Source: Sphingobacterium sp. UGAL515B_05
Lineage (GTDB): Bacteria; Bacteroidota; Bacteroidia; Sphingobacteriales; Sphingobacteriaceae
Reading direction: 5' to 3'
Length of the DNA: 64,000 nucleotides
NCBI RefSeq assembly: GCF_033097525.1
Contig: NZ_CP109907.1
Location: forward strand, 3,844,001-3,908,000
The translations under genes were made by a program, and so were the position numbers. Below, piece after piece: positions 37,952 through 45,482 of the stretch (its first letter is position 1; every line of letters starts with the position of its first letter). Under the pieces are notes generated by a model. It saw only the letters and a list, made by a program, of their open reading frames with translations. It had not been told where the DNA came from and did not search any database.

Positions 37952-38826
37952 TGAAACATATGCTCTTACTTTTTTTACTAGGCTTGACCGCCTGTAGTGC
38001 AAAAAATGAATTTGTTAAACCAGAATTTCCGGTTGTAGGTGTTGATGGAAATGAGTATCTCAAAAATGAGGTGCGTCCGGCTTCTTCAAAAGCTTGTTTT
38101 CAAGGAGCCTACTATCGAAAAGTCGTTTCCAGTACAGATGTTTGGGTCGGCATTCAGGCCGAAGTTACCTTACCAAAGATGGAATTTGATCCAGCGCGGT
38201 TGAACCCGAGTAAACCCAAGCAATACCTGGATAATCCCTCTGTTTATATGGGTGGTAACATGGGGGGACAGGAAACGGATATTGGTCTTACCTGGGAAGT
38301 TATTAAGGATGAAAAAGGAAATGTGACCGAAGACAGGCGAGCTTTCAGACCATTTTTACGAAGAGCTGCACATAGCTCTGGCCAGGCAAGTCTTTACCAA
38401 AATGCACCCGCACAGGACGAATATTATTGGTATCCTGGAGAAAAGGTGCTGATGACATTGGAAATTGTTGGTCCGGGTATGTTAAAATTTGCTATACAGG
38501 GTAACGGCAAGAAATATGAAGCTACGTTTGAAAGTGCTGGATATACCCTGGGTGGATTGGGTGAGTTTAAGCGGGTGAACGCTATCGATCAGGTGGCCAA
38601 TGAAGGCAAACCTGTACAGGCAACAAAAACGAAAGTATTGGAAGCGATTTGGTCCTACACCACTTTACTCCGCTATGATGCAAAGCAAGTGATCGAAGTG
38701 CCTATGCATGCGGGACGGATGACGCAGATGGCCTGCCCAGCGGCACAATATTTTAAAATCCAACAGGATGCAGCTAACCTCAAAAAAGGAGGGGAGAATG
38801 TACAGATAAATGGAGCTGGTTTTTAA
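37951..38826 (+). CDS. Unrecognised lipoprotein (locus 2)
   Basis: A 291-residue lipoprotein: the N-terminus ends in LTAC, placing the lipidated cysteine at C15. The mature part looks beta-rich, with DVWVGIQAEVTLPKMEF, GGNMGGQETDIGLTWEV and MLKFAIQGNGKKYEATFESAGY suggesting a concanavalin-like sandwich, but I cannot name the family. Coupled to the gene upstream by a one-base stop/start overlap; a strong terminator follows, so it ends the locus 2 transcript. Confidence 0.6.
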   Translation: MKHMLLLFLLGLTACSAKNEFVKPEFPVVGVDGNEYLKNEVRPASSKACFQGAYYRKVVSSTDVWVGIQAEVTLPKMEFDPARLNPSKPKQYLDNPSVYMGGNMGGQETDIGLTWEVIKDEKGNVTEDRRAFRPFLRRAAHSSGQASLYQNAPAQDEYYWYPGEKVLMTLEIVGPGMLKFAIQGNGKKYEATFESAGYTLGGLGEFKRVNAIDQVANEGKPVQATKTKVLEAIWSYTTLLRYDAKQVIEVPMHAGRMTQMACPAAQYFKIQQDAANLKKGGENVQINGAGF

Positions 38827-38854
38827 ATATTGCTCACAAAAAATATAAACGGTC

Positions 38855-38886
38855 AAAGCCAGCTGCATGCAGCTGGCTTTTTTTTG
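38855..38886 (+). terminator. Rho-independent terminator ending locus 2
   Basis: AAGCCAGCTG and CAGCTGGCTT form a perfect 10-bp stem around CATG, followed by a run of eight T, 29 bases past the lipoprotein stop. Confidence 0.92.
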
Positions 38887-38939
38887 AAAAGCCTAATTTT
38901 TTAAAAAGGACAGTTATCATTAGCGTTATCGCAAATTTA

Positions 38940-39004
38940 ATGTAAAATAAATTTGTCTTTATGTAAAATATATTTGTCATAATGTACGATATTTTTTACA
39001 TTTG
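38940..39004 (+). promoter_or_regulatory. Promoter with three phased 21-bp operator repeats
   Basis: ATGTAAAATAAATTTGTC starts at 38940, a near copy at 38961 and a diverged third copy (ATGTACGATATTTTTTAC) at 38982, each exactly 21 bases on. A Bacteroidota promoter overlaps them: TTTG (38973-38976), 20 bases, and a perfect TACATTTG (38997-39004), leaving a leader of about 19 bases. The XRE protein of the operon is the likely ligand, so autoregulation is inferred. Confidence 0.7.
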
Positions 39005-39029
39005 AATGAACTGATAAACTTATAGTATT

Positions 39030-39509
39030 ATGAAAAAAATCCCTTTATTGCCCCGTTATTTTCGCTGGATTGGCTTCTTGTTTGTTGCAATCAGTCTAGG
39101 ACTGTACTTTTTGGATTCGTTTCGGGATCGATCTGATCCGGGTGGAATATTTATTAAAACCTTTGTTTTCATCAATGATACGCCACTGACTCCAATTGGA
39201 TTCTTTGAGATTATGGAAGTTGATGTTTTGTTGACCCTGATCATGTTGACAATGCTGCTCGGATTATCATGTTTTGCTTTTACACGACGTAAAGTGGAAG
39301 ATGAAATGATCAATTCAATACGCTTGTATAGTTGGTCATGGGCAGTAATCGTCATGATTGTATTGAGTACGCTTGTTATGATATTTGTTTATGGAAAAAC
39401 GTTTGTTAGTTTTTCGTTTCTATTTGCACATTTATTATTGCTTGCCTATATTACGATTTTTAAGGTAAATATTTGGAAGATGAATAGGAGATCGGAACAT
39501 GAAGAATAA
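39030..39509 (+). CDS. DUF2975 family membrane protein
   Basis: A 159-residue inner-membrane protein with four predicted transmembrane helices (about 12-29, 57-84, 103-127, 130-147) and a short charged C-terminus. Proteins of this type are commonly encoded next to a small XRE regulator, as here: the regulator gene starts inside its last 11 bases. The role is unknown; the pair looks like a membrane sensor or target with its own transcription factor. Expressed from the repeat-bearing promoter at 38940-39004. Confidence 0.78.
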   Translation: MKKIPLLPRYFRWIGFLFVAISLGLYFLDSFRDRSDPGGIFIKTFVFINDTPLTPIGFFEIMEVDVLLTLIMLTMLLGLSCFAFTRRKVEDEMINSIRLYSWSWAVIVMIVLSTLVMIFVYGKTFVSFSFLFAHLLLLAYITIFKVNIWKMNRRSEHEE

Positions 39510-39699
39510 GATAAGAATCCATCGATTAATAAAAAACTACTCGCAGGAACAGCTCGCAAATTTGGTGGGTGTAAGCAGGCAAACCATCAATGCGCTGGAA
39601 GCCGAAAAATATATTCCTTCCACTGTACTTTCGTTAAAAATCTCCCATGTACTTGAGCGTAGTGTGGAAGAATTGTTTGAACTTGAAGACAAAGATTAA
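39499..39699 (+). CDS. Small XRE (Cro/CI-type) transcriptional regulator
   Basis: A 66-residue DNA-binding protein made of a single helix-turn-helix domain: YSQEQLANLVGVSRQTINALEAEKYIPS. Such proteins act as dimers on short repeats. The start overlaps the DUF2975 gene by 11 bases, so they are coupled. The three 21-bp repeats upstream of the pair are the likely binding sites. Confidence 0.88.
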   Translation: MKNKIRIHRLIKNYSQEQLANLVGVSRQTINALEAEKYIPSTVLSLKISHVLERSVEELFELEDKD

Positions 39700-39785
39700 A
39701 GTCATTTTGCAAATGGTTCTTGTCATGAAGAAGTTGCAGGGAAGTTAGATTTCAATTGGCAGGGGATGCTGATATTTTATCAAAG

Positions 39786-39831
39786 AATAAGTAAGTACTG
39801 TTGTCATCGAAACAGTCCTTACTTATTTTTT
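39786..39831. terminator. Terminator between convergent XRE and DJ-1 genes
   Basis: AATAAGTAAG pairs with CTTACTTATT, continued after one mismatch by ACTGTT/AACAGT, with a run of T on the plus strand (39824-39831 region). It ends the XRE transcript and probably also the convergent DJ-1/PfpI transcript. Confidence 0.85.
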
Positions 39832-39844
39832 GATTAGTTTATTG

Positions 39845-40543
39845 CTAGGAATTGCGCAATAGCGCAAACAAAGCTTTAGCAGTTTCTTCCGAAGACCCAG
39901 GGTTTTGCCCGGTAATGAGATGACCATCTTTGACTACATAACTATGCCAATCTTCCCCTTTGCTGTACTGACCACCCAATTTTACGAGTTCATCTTCCAC
40001 TAAAAAGGGAACAACATCCGTTAGTTGAACCGCCTCTTCCTCGCTATTTGAAAATCCGGTAACTTTTTTGCCTTTGACCAGTGGCTGACCATTACTATCC
40101 TTGACATAGCGAAATACAGCTGGGGCATGGCATACGGCGGCGACAGGTTTGTTGTGAGCCCAAAATGATTCGATCAATGCAATGGATGTCTTGTCGTTGG
40201 TCAAATCCCACAATGGACCATGGCCCCCAGGATAGAAAACGGCATCATAATCCTGCTCATTGATATGATCCAAAGGAATGCTATTTGACAATTTTATTTG
40301 AAGCTCCTTATCGGCATCAAAACGTTTGGTTGCTTCGGTTTGAAAATCTGGAAGTGCACTTTTAGGGTCTATCGGAGGCTGTCCTCCTTTTGGAGATGCG
40401 ATTGTGACGTTCACTCCTGCATCTTGTAAAACATAGTAAGGCGCTGCAAATTCCTCAATCCAAAAACCTGTTTTTTCTCCTGTATCTCCCAATTGGTCAT
40501 GTGATGTCAATACAACCAATACTTTTAATTTGTCTTTTTTCAT
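39845..40543 (-). CDS. DJ-1/PfpI family protein (Hsp31-like)
   Basis: A 232-residue cytoplasmic protein of the class I glutamine-amidotransferase-like DJ-1/PfpI superfamily. The nucleophile elbow AAVCHAPAV holds C138-H139, and TGFWIEEFAAPYYVL near the N-terminus supplies the acidic partner typical of Hsp31/YhbO-like glyoxalase III or chaperone members. FYPGGHGPLWD is the oxyanion segment. Likely a stress or aldehyde-detoxification role. It follows the Crp/Fnr gene on the same strand, with two CRP-like palindromes and a promoter between them. Confidence 0.9.
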   Translation of the reverse strand: MKKDKLKVLVVLTSHDQLGDTGEKTGFWIEEFAAPYYVLQDAGVNVTIASPKGGQPPIDPKSALPDFQTEATKRFDADKELQIKLSNSIPLDHINEQDYDAVFYPGGHGPLWDLTNDKTSIALIESFWAHNKPVAAVCHAPAVFRYVKDSNGQPLVKGKKVTGFSNSEEEAVQLTDVVPFLVEDELVKLGGQYSKGEDWHSYVVKDGHLITGQNPGSSEETAKALFALLRNS

Positions 40544-40564
40544 ATTAAATAACCAAGTCTGTTA

Positions 40565-40595
40565 AAAAATTATATGTTTAAAACGATAGTACAAA
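40565..40595 (-). promoter_or_regulatory. Promoter of the DJ-1/PfpI gene
   Basis: On the minus strand TTTG (complement of 40592-40595) is followed after 19 bases by TAATTTTT (complement of 40565-40572), seven of eight to the -7 consensus. The predicted leader is about 15 bases. Confidence 0.6.
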
Positions 40596-40621
40596 GTAGG
40601 GGATAAATTGCCAGAGCCCTA

Positions 40622-40637
40622 TGTGATATACATCACA
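40622..40637. promoter_or_regulatory. CRP/FNR-type palindrome, site 1
   Basis: TGTGATATACATCACA has the two perfect half-sites TGTGA and TCACA with a 6-base spacer, the classical Crp arrangement. It lies about 27 bases upstream of the -33 box of the DJ-1 promoter. Confidence 0.65.
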
Positions 40638-40659
40638 ATTTAGCGAATGGTTTTGCTTT

Positions 40660-40675
40660 TGTGATATAGATCACA
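40660..40675. promoter_or_regulatory. CRP/FNR-type palindrome, site 2
   Basis: TGTGATATAGATCACA, again two perfect half-sites with a 6-base spacer, begins 38 bases from site 1 and abuts the stop codon of the Crp/Fnr gene. Two near-identical sites so close together make chance unlikely. Confidence 0.65.
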
Positions 40676-41251
40676 TTATTTGGCTTGGTATAGCCTGCTC
40701 AGTGTTTCGCGCGAAACACCCAGATATGCTGCAATCAAATGTTTGGGAACGAGATTATAGAGTTCGGGATATTGCTGCATGAGTTCCTCGTAGCGGCTCC
40801 GAGCATCATTGTTCAGCAGTGACAGGATTCTTTTTTGTAGCCCAATATATCCTTTATTGGAACGCCATCTAAAAAAGGTTTCAACTTCGTGAATTTCCTT
40901 ACATACTTTTTCACGGTCCTCGTTCGATAAGCAAAGAGTGTCTGCATCGCTGACACAATCTAAATTGACTGTAGCTGGGCCTTGGTTATGCAATGCATTA
41001 TAATCGGAAGCCCACCAGGTTTTTGTGGCGAACTGTAAGATATGCATCTTTTGTTCATCGTTGGTGAAATAGGTCTTTAGACAGCCATTGAGCACAAAAT
41101 ACTCTTGTTCCACAAAGTCTCCTTGACGGATAATCATTTGTTTCTTTTTAAAGGAGATCGGTTTAAAAAAAGAAAAGAAGTAGTCGAATTGTTCGTCGTT
41201 TAACTGGACGGTCTTGTCGATATGTTGTCTCAGAATTTCACGCTCGGTCAT
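40676..41251 (-). CDS. Crp/Fnr family transcriptional regulator
   Basis: A 191-residue regulator with an N-terminal cyclic-nucleotide-binding-like beta roll (about 25-115, IIRQGDFVEQEYFVLNGCLKTYF) and a short C-terminal helix-turn-helix (LVPKHLIAAYLGVSRETLSRLYQ). No Fnr-type cysteine cluster is seen, so iron-sulfur oxygen sensing is unlikely; the ligand is unknown. It is upstream of and co-oriented with the DJ-1 gene, and the two TGTGA-N6-TCACA sites between them are the natural targets. Confidence 0.9.
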   Translation of the reverse strand: MTEREILRQHIDKTVQLNDEQFDYFFSFFKPISFKKKQMIIRQGDFVEQEYFVLNGCLKTYFTNDEQKMHILQFATKTWWASDYNALHNQGPATVNLDCVSDADTLCLSNEDREKVCKEIHEVETFFRWRSNKGYIGLQKRILSLLNNDARSRYEELMQQYPELYNLVPKHLIAAYLGVSRETLSRLYQAK

Positions 41252-41366
41252 AGCTAATAGTTACTTGATCGATTTAAAATTAAACAAAATCTCACAATGA
41301 TAGCGAAGGGCTGCATCAAGTTCTCCTCAGATTCAAAATTAAGAAGGGAATAACACTACTTTTACA

Positions 41367-41454
41367 GGGGAGTAACAAGGGGTTAGTAGGGGGGATACCC
41401 CTGCTAACCCCTTGTTATACCCCTGTTAACCCCCTGTAATATCCCTGTTAATCT
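41367..41454. repeat. G/C-tract repeat cluster with a 20-bp foldback
   Basis: The arms 41373-41392 and 41398-41417 pair over 20 bases with a single G-U type difference, around a 5-base loop. Outside the foldback the right side goes on with more copies of a roughly 10-14-base unit, CCCCTGTTA-like (41420, 41430, 41443). On the minus strand this gives five G-tracts of three to five G separated by about 7-10 bases, so a G-quadruplex is also possible. No T-run follows. Confidence 0.75.
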
Positions 41455-41587
41455 AAAAGATTATATGAATTTAATTTTAACTTGTACAAAGACAAAAAGA
41501 AGGGCTTGACAACGTTAGCCGCGCCGCTAAATTTCCCTGTTTAACCGGTTTAGTGATTTCAGAAAAAAGATTTTTTTTCGATTTTAT

Positions 41588-41708
41588 TTTGTTTATACAA
41601 AGTTATTTTCTATTTTAGTGTTGCCCATTCAAGGGCACTTTTCATAAAATAGGTTAATAATATGGCTAAAACACCCGGAGTACCCCATGCTTTCGGGTGT
41701 TTTTTTTT
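41588..41708 (+). ncRNA. Candidate small RNA with own promoter and terminator
   Basis: TTTG (41588-41591), 19 bases, and TATTTTAG (41611-41618) form a promoter; transcription would begin near 41625. The first structure is TGCCC/GGGCA around ATTCAA (about 41622-41637), the last is the terminator AACACCCG/CGGGTGTT plus eight T (41669-41708). The product of about 84 nt contains only a 15-codon open stretch running into the terminator, so a non-coding role is more likely. I do not recognise a known RNA family. Confidence 0.45.
41669..41708 (+). terminator. Rho-independent terminator of the candidate small RNA
   Basis: The stem AACACCCG/CGGGTGTT (8 bp, 16-base loop) is followed by an uninterrupted T-run. 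It has no upstream protein gene on this strand for about 2 kb, which is the main reason to suspect a small RNA. Confidence 0.8.
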
Positions 41709-42142
41709 AAAACTATTTTTATCTACTCCTTGTTTCTACAATCTTATAATACCTGCAAGTAGCTTTAACAACAAAGATCGGGATATTTTTGCTTGAGCTT
41801 TGTCGCTGTGAAAACCTATATTCCGACCTGTGAATCCTAATCATTGGACTTGTCATAGATTGGTACTCAATACATAATTGGGCCTGCTCTTATCCAACGG
41901 CTTCTCTTGCTTGTAGATACAAACCCTTCCCTTTATTTGTGACGAATTCAGTAAAGTTCATCTATTTTTTGAACGGTGTCGCTGAACTCTTTTTTGTACC
42001 ACATAAAATATTTTTAAAAAAAACACAAAACGTATTAGGGATGCCAGTCCTTCAATCGTCTACTCAATTAAGGAAGATAGACCCGGGTGTCGATTTACTA
42101 AATATAACCTGTATAAAACTACATTTAAACCAATATATAACC

Positions 42143-42176
42143 TTTGATTAATACTAATTTAATATTAGTATATTTA
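42143..42176 (+). promoter_or_regulatory. Promoter with embedded palindrome, susC locus 3
   Basis: TTTG (42143-42146) and TATATTTA (42169-42176) are 22 bases apart. Between and into them lies a perfect inverted repeat, ATACTAAT and ATTAGTAT (42151-42158, 42164-42171) with a 5-base spacer. A protein bound there would block the promoter. The predicted leader is about 26 bases. Confidence 0.5.
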
Positions 42177-42208
42177 CTTTGCCTTTCAATTAATAATAAC
42201 AAATATTT

Positions 42209-45200
42209 ATGAAAAAACAACAATTTCAATCCTTAGGGAGGAATCGCAATTTCAAGTATCGGCTGGGGCTGGTAGTTGGAGCCGTTTGTCTTGCAGGTGT
42301 GGTTCATGCACAGGACCTTGAAACACATGGTAAGGTAACGGATCGAAAAGGAGAGCCCATTCGTGGGGTGACGATTTCCATAAAGAACATTCCGAATTCG
42401 GGTATGTCGACGTCAAACAAAGGAACCTACGAATTGAATAAACTCAAAAAAAATCAAGTATTACTATTTACTTCGGTCGGCTATAAAAGTATAGAGTTAA
42501 CCTATCAAGGGCAGAAAGAACTGAATGTACAGTTAGAGGAAGATTTGGCTAATTTGGACGAGGTTGTTGTGGTTGGTTTTGGTACAAAGCAAAAGAAGAA
42601 CCTTACAGGTGCTGTTGATCAGATCTCGGGCAAAGTATTGGAATCTAGGCCTATTTCTAATGTGATGCAAGGATTACAGGGGGTAAGTCCGGGTTTGAAT
42701 ATTACCTATGGTAATGGTACACCAGGGGGAATTCCAAATATCAATATTCGTGGAACCACTTCCATTAATGGTGGATCACCTTTGTTTGTAATTGATGGCA
42801 TTCCAGCTACTGATGCTAACGATTTAATTCGCTTAAATCCCACTGATATTGAATCATACACGGTATTACGTGATGCAGCTTCATCAGCAATTTATGGTGC
42901 CAGAGCGACCTATGGTGTAATTTTGATTACCACCAAATCCGGAAAACTAGGTAAGCAATCCGTTTCTTTTAATACAAATTCGGCTTGGGGAAAACCAACA
43001 GAAATGCCCGATCCAGTCACTGATCCGTATATCTTCTCTAAACTTTTGGAATTATCGACAAATAATACCCCTTGGGACTATGTCAATTATAGTGATGAAC
43101 ACTACCAATGGGCAAAGGAACGTTCTGATAATCCTAGTTTGGAAGATGTACGTCTAGATCCCAAAGATCCAAAGCGCTGGGCTTATATGGGAAATAACAA
43201 TTGGAATAAGTATTTTCTAAATAACTCTGCGCATTCTCAGTCCTACAATTTGACTTTTTCAGGTGGAGCGAAGGTGAATGAACTTCCTTTTAAATATTAT
43301 TTGTCCGGTGACTATACGAAGGAAAACGGTTTGAGTAAATTGGCCGCCGACTATTGGACACGTAAAGGACTACGTGGAAGGATAAATATTGCACCATTCA
43401 AATGGTTGCAGTTGGATAACAATGCTAATTTGTACAATACGCACAGAGAGAGTCCGGCTGCAAGTTTGACCGATATCTATTATTTAACGCCTATTCAGGT
43501 TGCTAAAAACCCGGATGGCACTTGGGCAAATACGGATGCGGGAAGATTGGCTGCTCGTCTATCTGACGGTGGAAAAAGCAATGGTGACATGTTTGGTTTC
43601 CAAAATACCTTCAATGCGACAGGTACATTTTTAAATGGCGATCTAAAAATCTCTGGCGATGCAAGTGTTAAAAGGGAATACTACAAAGGCAATGGTTATG
43701 CCAAAAAATTCAAGATTGGTTTTGGTCCGAATGACATCCGTGAAGAGGGGGGGACTGGCTATGTGAATGAATCGCGAGCCGATATGAAAAATACAGTATT
43801 TAATCTATATGCGAATTACAACAAAACAATTGGCAAACACAATTTTGGTGCAATGGTGGGGTATAACCAAGAAGAATATATTTATTCGTCTACCTATGTC
43901 AACCGAAATAATCTAATTTCTTCTACTTTACCTTATTTAGGTTTGACGACGGGAGAAATGACACTCAATGCTGGTTATAGTTCTTATGCGACGCGAAGCT
44001 ATTTTGGGCGATTGAATTATACGTTTAATGAGCGTTATATCTTGGAAGGTACAGGTCGTTACGATGGGTCTTCCCGTTTTCCTAAGGCAAGTCGCTGGGG
44101 ATTTTTTCCGTCCGTTTCAGGGGCTTGGATCGTTAGTAATGAATCCTTTTTCGAATCACTAAAACCGAAAGTATCCAATCTAAAGTTAAGAGCATCATAC
44201 GGTAGTTTAGGAAATCAAAATGTAGGTGACTTCTCTTATATCCAGACAATGGGAACCAGCCTTTCGGGGTACCTCATTAATGGAAATCAACAATATGTCG
44301 TGAATGGGGCGCCGCCGTTGACAATTGATCCAAACTCATATACATGGGAAAATGTGTCTACTTTAAACTTCGGTGCTGATTTGGGGCTATTCAATGATAA
44401 GTTTTTTGTTGGCTACGATAATTACATCCGTAATACAACCGGTATGTTGACTGCTGGGCAGGAGCTTCCAGGTGTATTGGGAACAAGCGTGCCAAGGCAG
44501 AATGCAGCTGATTTGCGTACAAAGGGTTGGGAGCTTTCAGTGACTTATAAGGATCAATTTGAATTAGCAAATAAGCCATTTTCTTTTGATGCAAAGGTTG
44601 TTTTGTCTGATTCACGTGCTAAGATTACAAAATTCAAAAATGATGAACGTCTTCTTTCGACGTATTTCAATGGCTATGAATTCGGTTCAATCTATGGCCT
44701 ACAGGGAGATGGTCTGTTTAAAAGTGCCGATGAAATCAAAGCATTGGATGAATCAGGCATAGTACCTTGGGGAGCGTTAAATATTGTAAATGGTTGGCCA
44801 AAATTTAAGGATATCGACGGAAATGGTAAAATTGAAAGAGGGCTGACTGAAACGAATTTGAAAGATCTTCAGGTAATTGGTAATTCTGCAGATCGTTATC
44901 GTATCGGTTTTAACCTCAACATGAACTGGGGCGGATTTGATGCCTCAGTATTTCTACAGGGTGTATTAAAACGAGATTTCTATCCGCGGCATTATTTGTT
45001 CTGGGGACCTTATCAGCAACCTTACGCAAATATATACCCATGGCATTTGGATTTTTATAGAGAAACAAGTGATACAGCAGAAGAACGAGCAAAACACTCT
45101 CAGGCGTACCTGAATGCAGGCTTAGCGGATGCTAATCATGACGCACGTTATCCGGTATTACAATCTTGGTTGGCCGATGTCAATGATGGAAAAGGATTGG

Positions 45201-45463
45201 CTATTCCCAATACACAGTATATGTTGAACGGTTCTTATCTGCGTTTGAAGAATATCACTTTTGGGTATACCTTGCCACATGAGTTGTTGGAAAAATGGAA
45301 AATTCAACGTTTGCGTATTTTCTTTTCGGGAGAAAACCTATTTGAATTCTCACAGATCAAAAAATATGTTGATCCTGAGGCGATCAACAACGGAACCGAT
45401 GGTAGCGCCTGGGCCTACCCATTCCAACGTAAGTTTTCAGTTGGTTTAAACTTAGATTTTTAA
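42209..45463 (+). CDS. SusC-like TonB-dependent transporter (locus 3)
   Basis: A 1084-residue outer-membrane transporter. Signal peptide to about 34 (GVVHAQD), carboxypeptidase-D-like domain (about 37-115), DEVVVVGFGTKQKKN leading into the plug (about 118-225), and barrel ending KFSVGLNLDF. No STN domain. SusD follows after 19 bases and an exported phosphoesterase after that. No dedicated regulator gene adjoins it; the embedded palindrome in its promoter suggests repression by a factor encoded elsewhere or by a local regulator. Confidence 0.94.
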   Translation: MKKQQFQSLGRNRNFKYRLGLVVGAVCLAGVVHAQDLETHGKVTDRKGEPIRGVTISIKNIPNSGMSTSNKGTYELNKLKKNQVLLFTSVGYKSIELTYQGQKELNVQLEEDLANLDEVVVVGFGTKQKKNLTGAVDQISGKVLESRPISNVMQGLQGVSPGLNITYGNGTPGGIPNINIRGTTSINGGSPLFVIDGIPATDANDLIRLNPTDIESYTVLRDAASSAIYGARATYGVILITTKSGKLGKQSVSFNTNSAWGKPTEMPDPVTDPYIFSKLLELSTNNTPWDYVNYSDEHYQWAKERSDNPSLEDVRLDPKDPKRWAYMGNNNWNKYFLNNSAHSQSYNLTFSGGAKVNELPFKYYLSGDYTKENGLSKLAADYWTRKGLRGRINIAPFKWLQLDNNANLYNTHRESPAASLTDIYYLTPIQVAKNPDGTWANTDAGRLAARLSDGGKSNGDMFGFQNTFNATGTFLNGDLKISGDASVKREYYKGNGYAKKFKIGFGPNDIREEGGTGYVNESRADMKNTVFNLYANYNKTIGKHNFGAMVGYNQEEYIYSSTYVNRNNLISSTLPYLGLTTGEMTLNAGYSSYATRSYFGRLNYTFNERYILEGTGRYDGSSRFPKASRWGFFPSVSGAWIVSNESFFESLKPKVSNLKLRASYGSLGNQNVGDFSYIQTMGTSLSGYLINGNQQYVVNGAPPLTIDPNSYTWENVSTLNFGADLGLFNDKFFVGYDNYIRNTTGMLTAGQELPGVLGTSVPRQNAADLRTKGWELSVTYKDQFELANKPFSFDAKVVLSDSRAKITKFKNDERLLSTYFNGYEFGSIYGLQGDGLFKSADEIKALDESGIVPWGALNIVNGWPKFKDIDGNGKIERGLTETNLKDLQVIGNSADRYRIGFNLNMNWGGFDASVFLQGVLKRDFYPRHYLFWGPYQQPYANIYPWHLDFYRETSDTAEERAKHSQAYLNAGLADANHDARYPVLQSWLADVNDGKGLAIPNTQYMLNGSYLRLKNITFGYTLPHELLEKWKIQRLRIFFSGENLFEFSQIKKYVDPEAINNGTDGSAWAYPFQRKFSVGLNLDF

Positions 45464-45482
45464 CAATTAGCAGTACACAGAG

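Larger units (their letters stand above)
41252..42208. other. 957-base gene-poor region
   Basis: No convincing protein gene. From left to right it holds the upstream region of the Crp/Fnr gene, a G-rich inverted and tandem repeat cluster (41367-41454), a short GC-rich palindromic patch (TTAGC and GCTAA around 41515-41531), a candidate small RNA with promoter and terminator (41588-41708), about 430 bases where I see no feature, and the palindrome-bearing promoter of susC locus 3 (42143-42176). Confidence 0.7.

Noticed and set aside
41655..41705. A micro-ORF beginning ATGGCTAAAACACCC before the terminator
   Set aside because: It reads through both arms of the terminator stem and encodes nothing recognisable; listed instead within the candidate small RNA.
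41939..42151. A 70-codon open frame in the gap before susC locus 3
   Set aside because: GTG start, no recognisable motif, AT-rich low-complexity segments and overlap with the approach to the susC promoter; judged to be chance.
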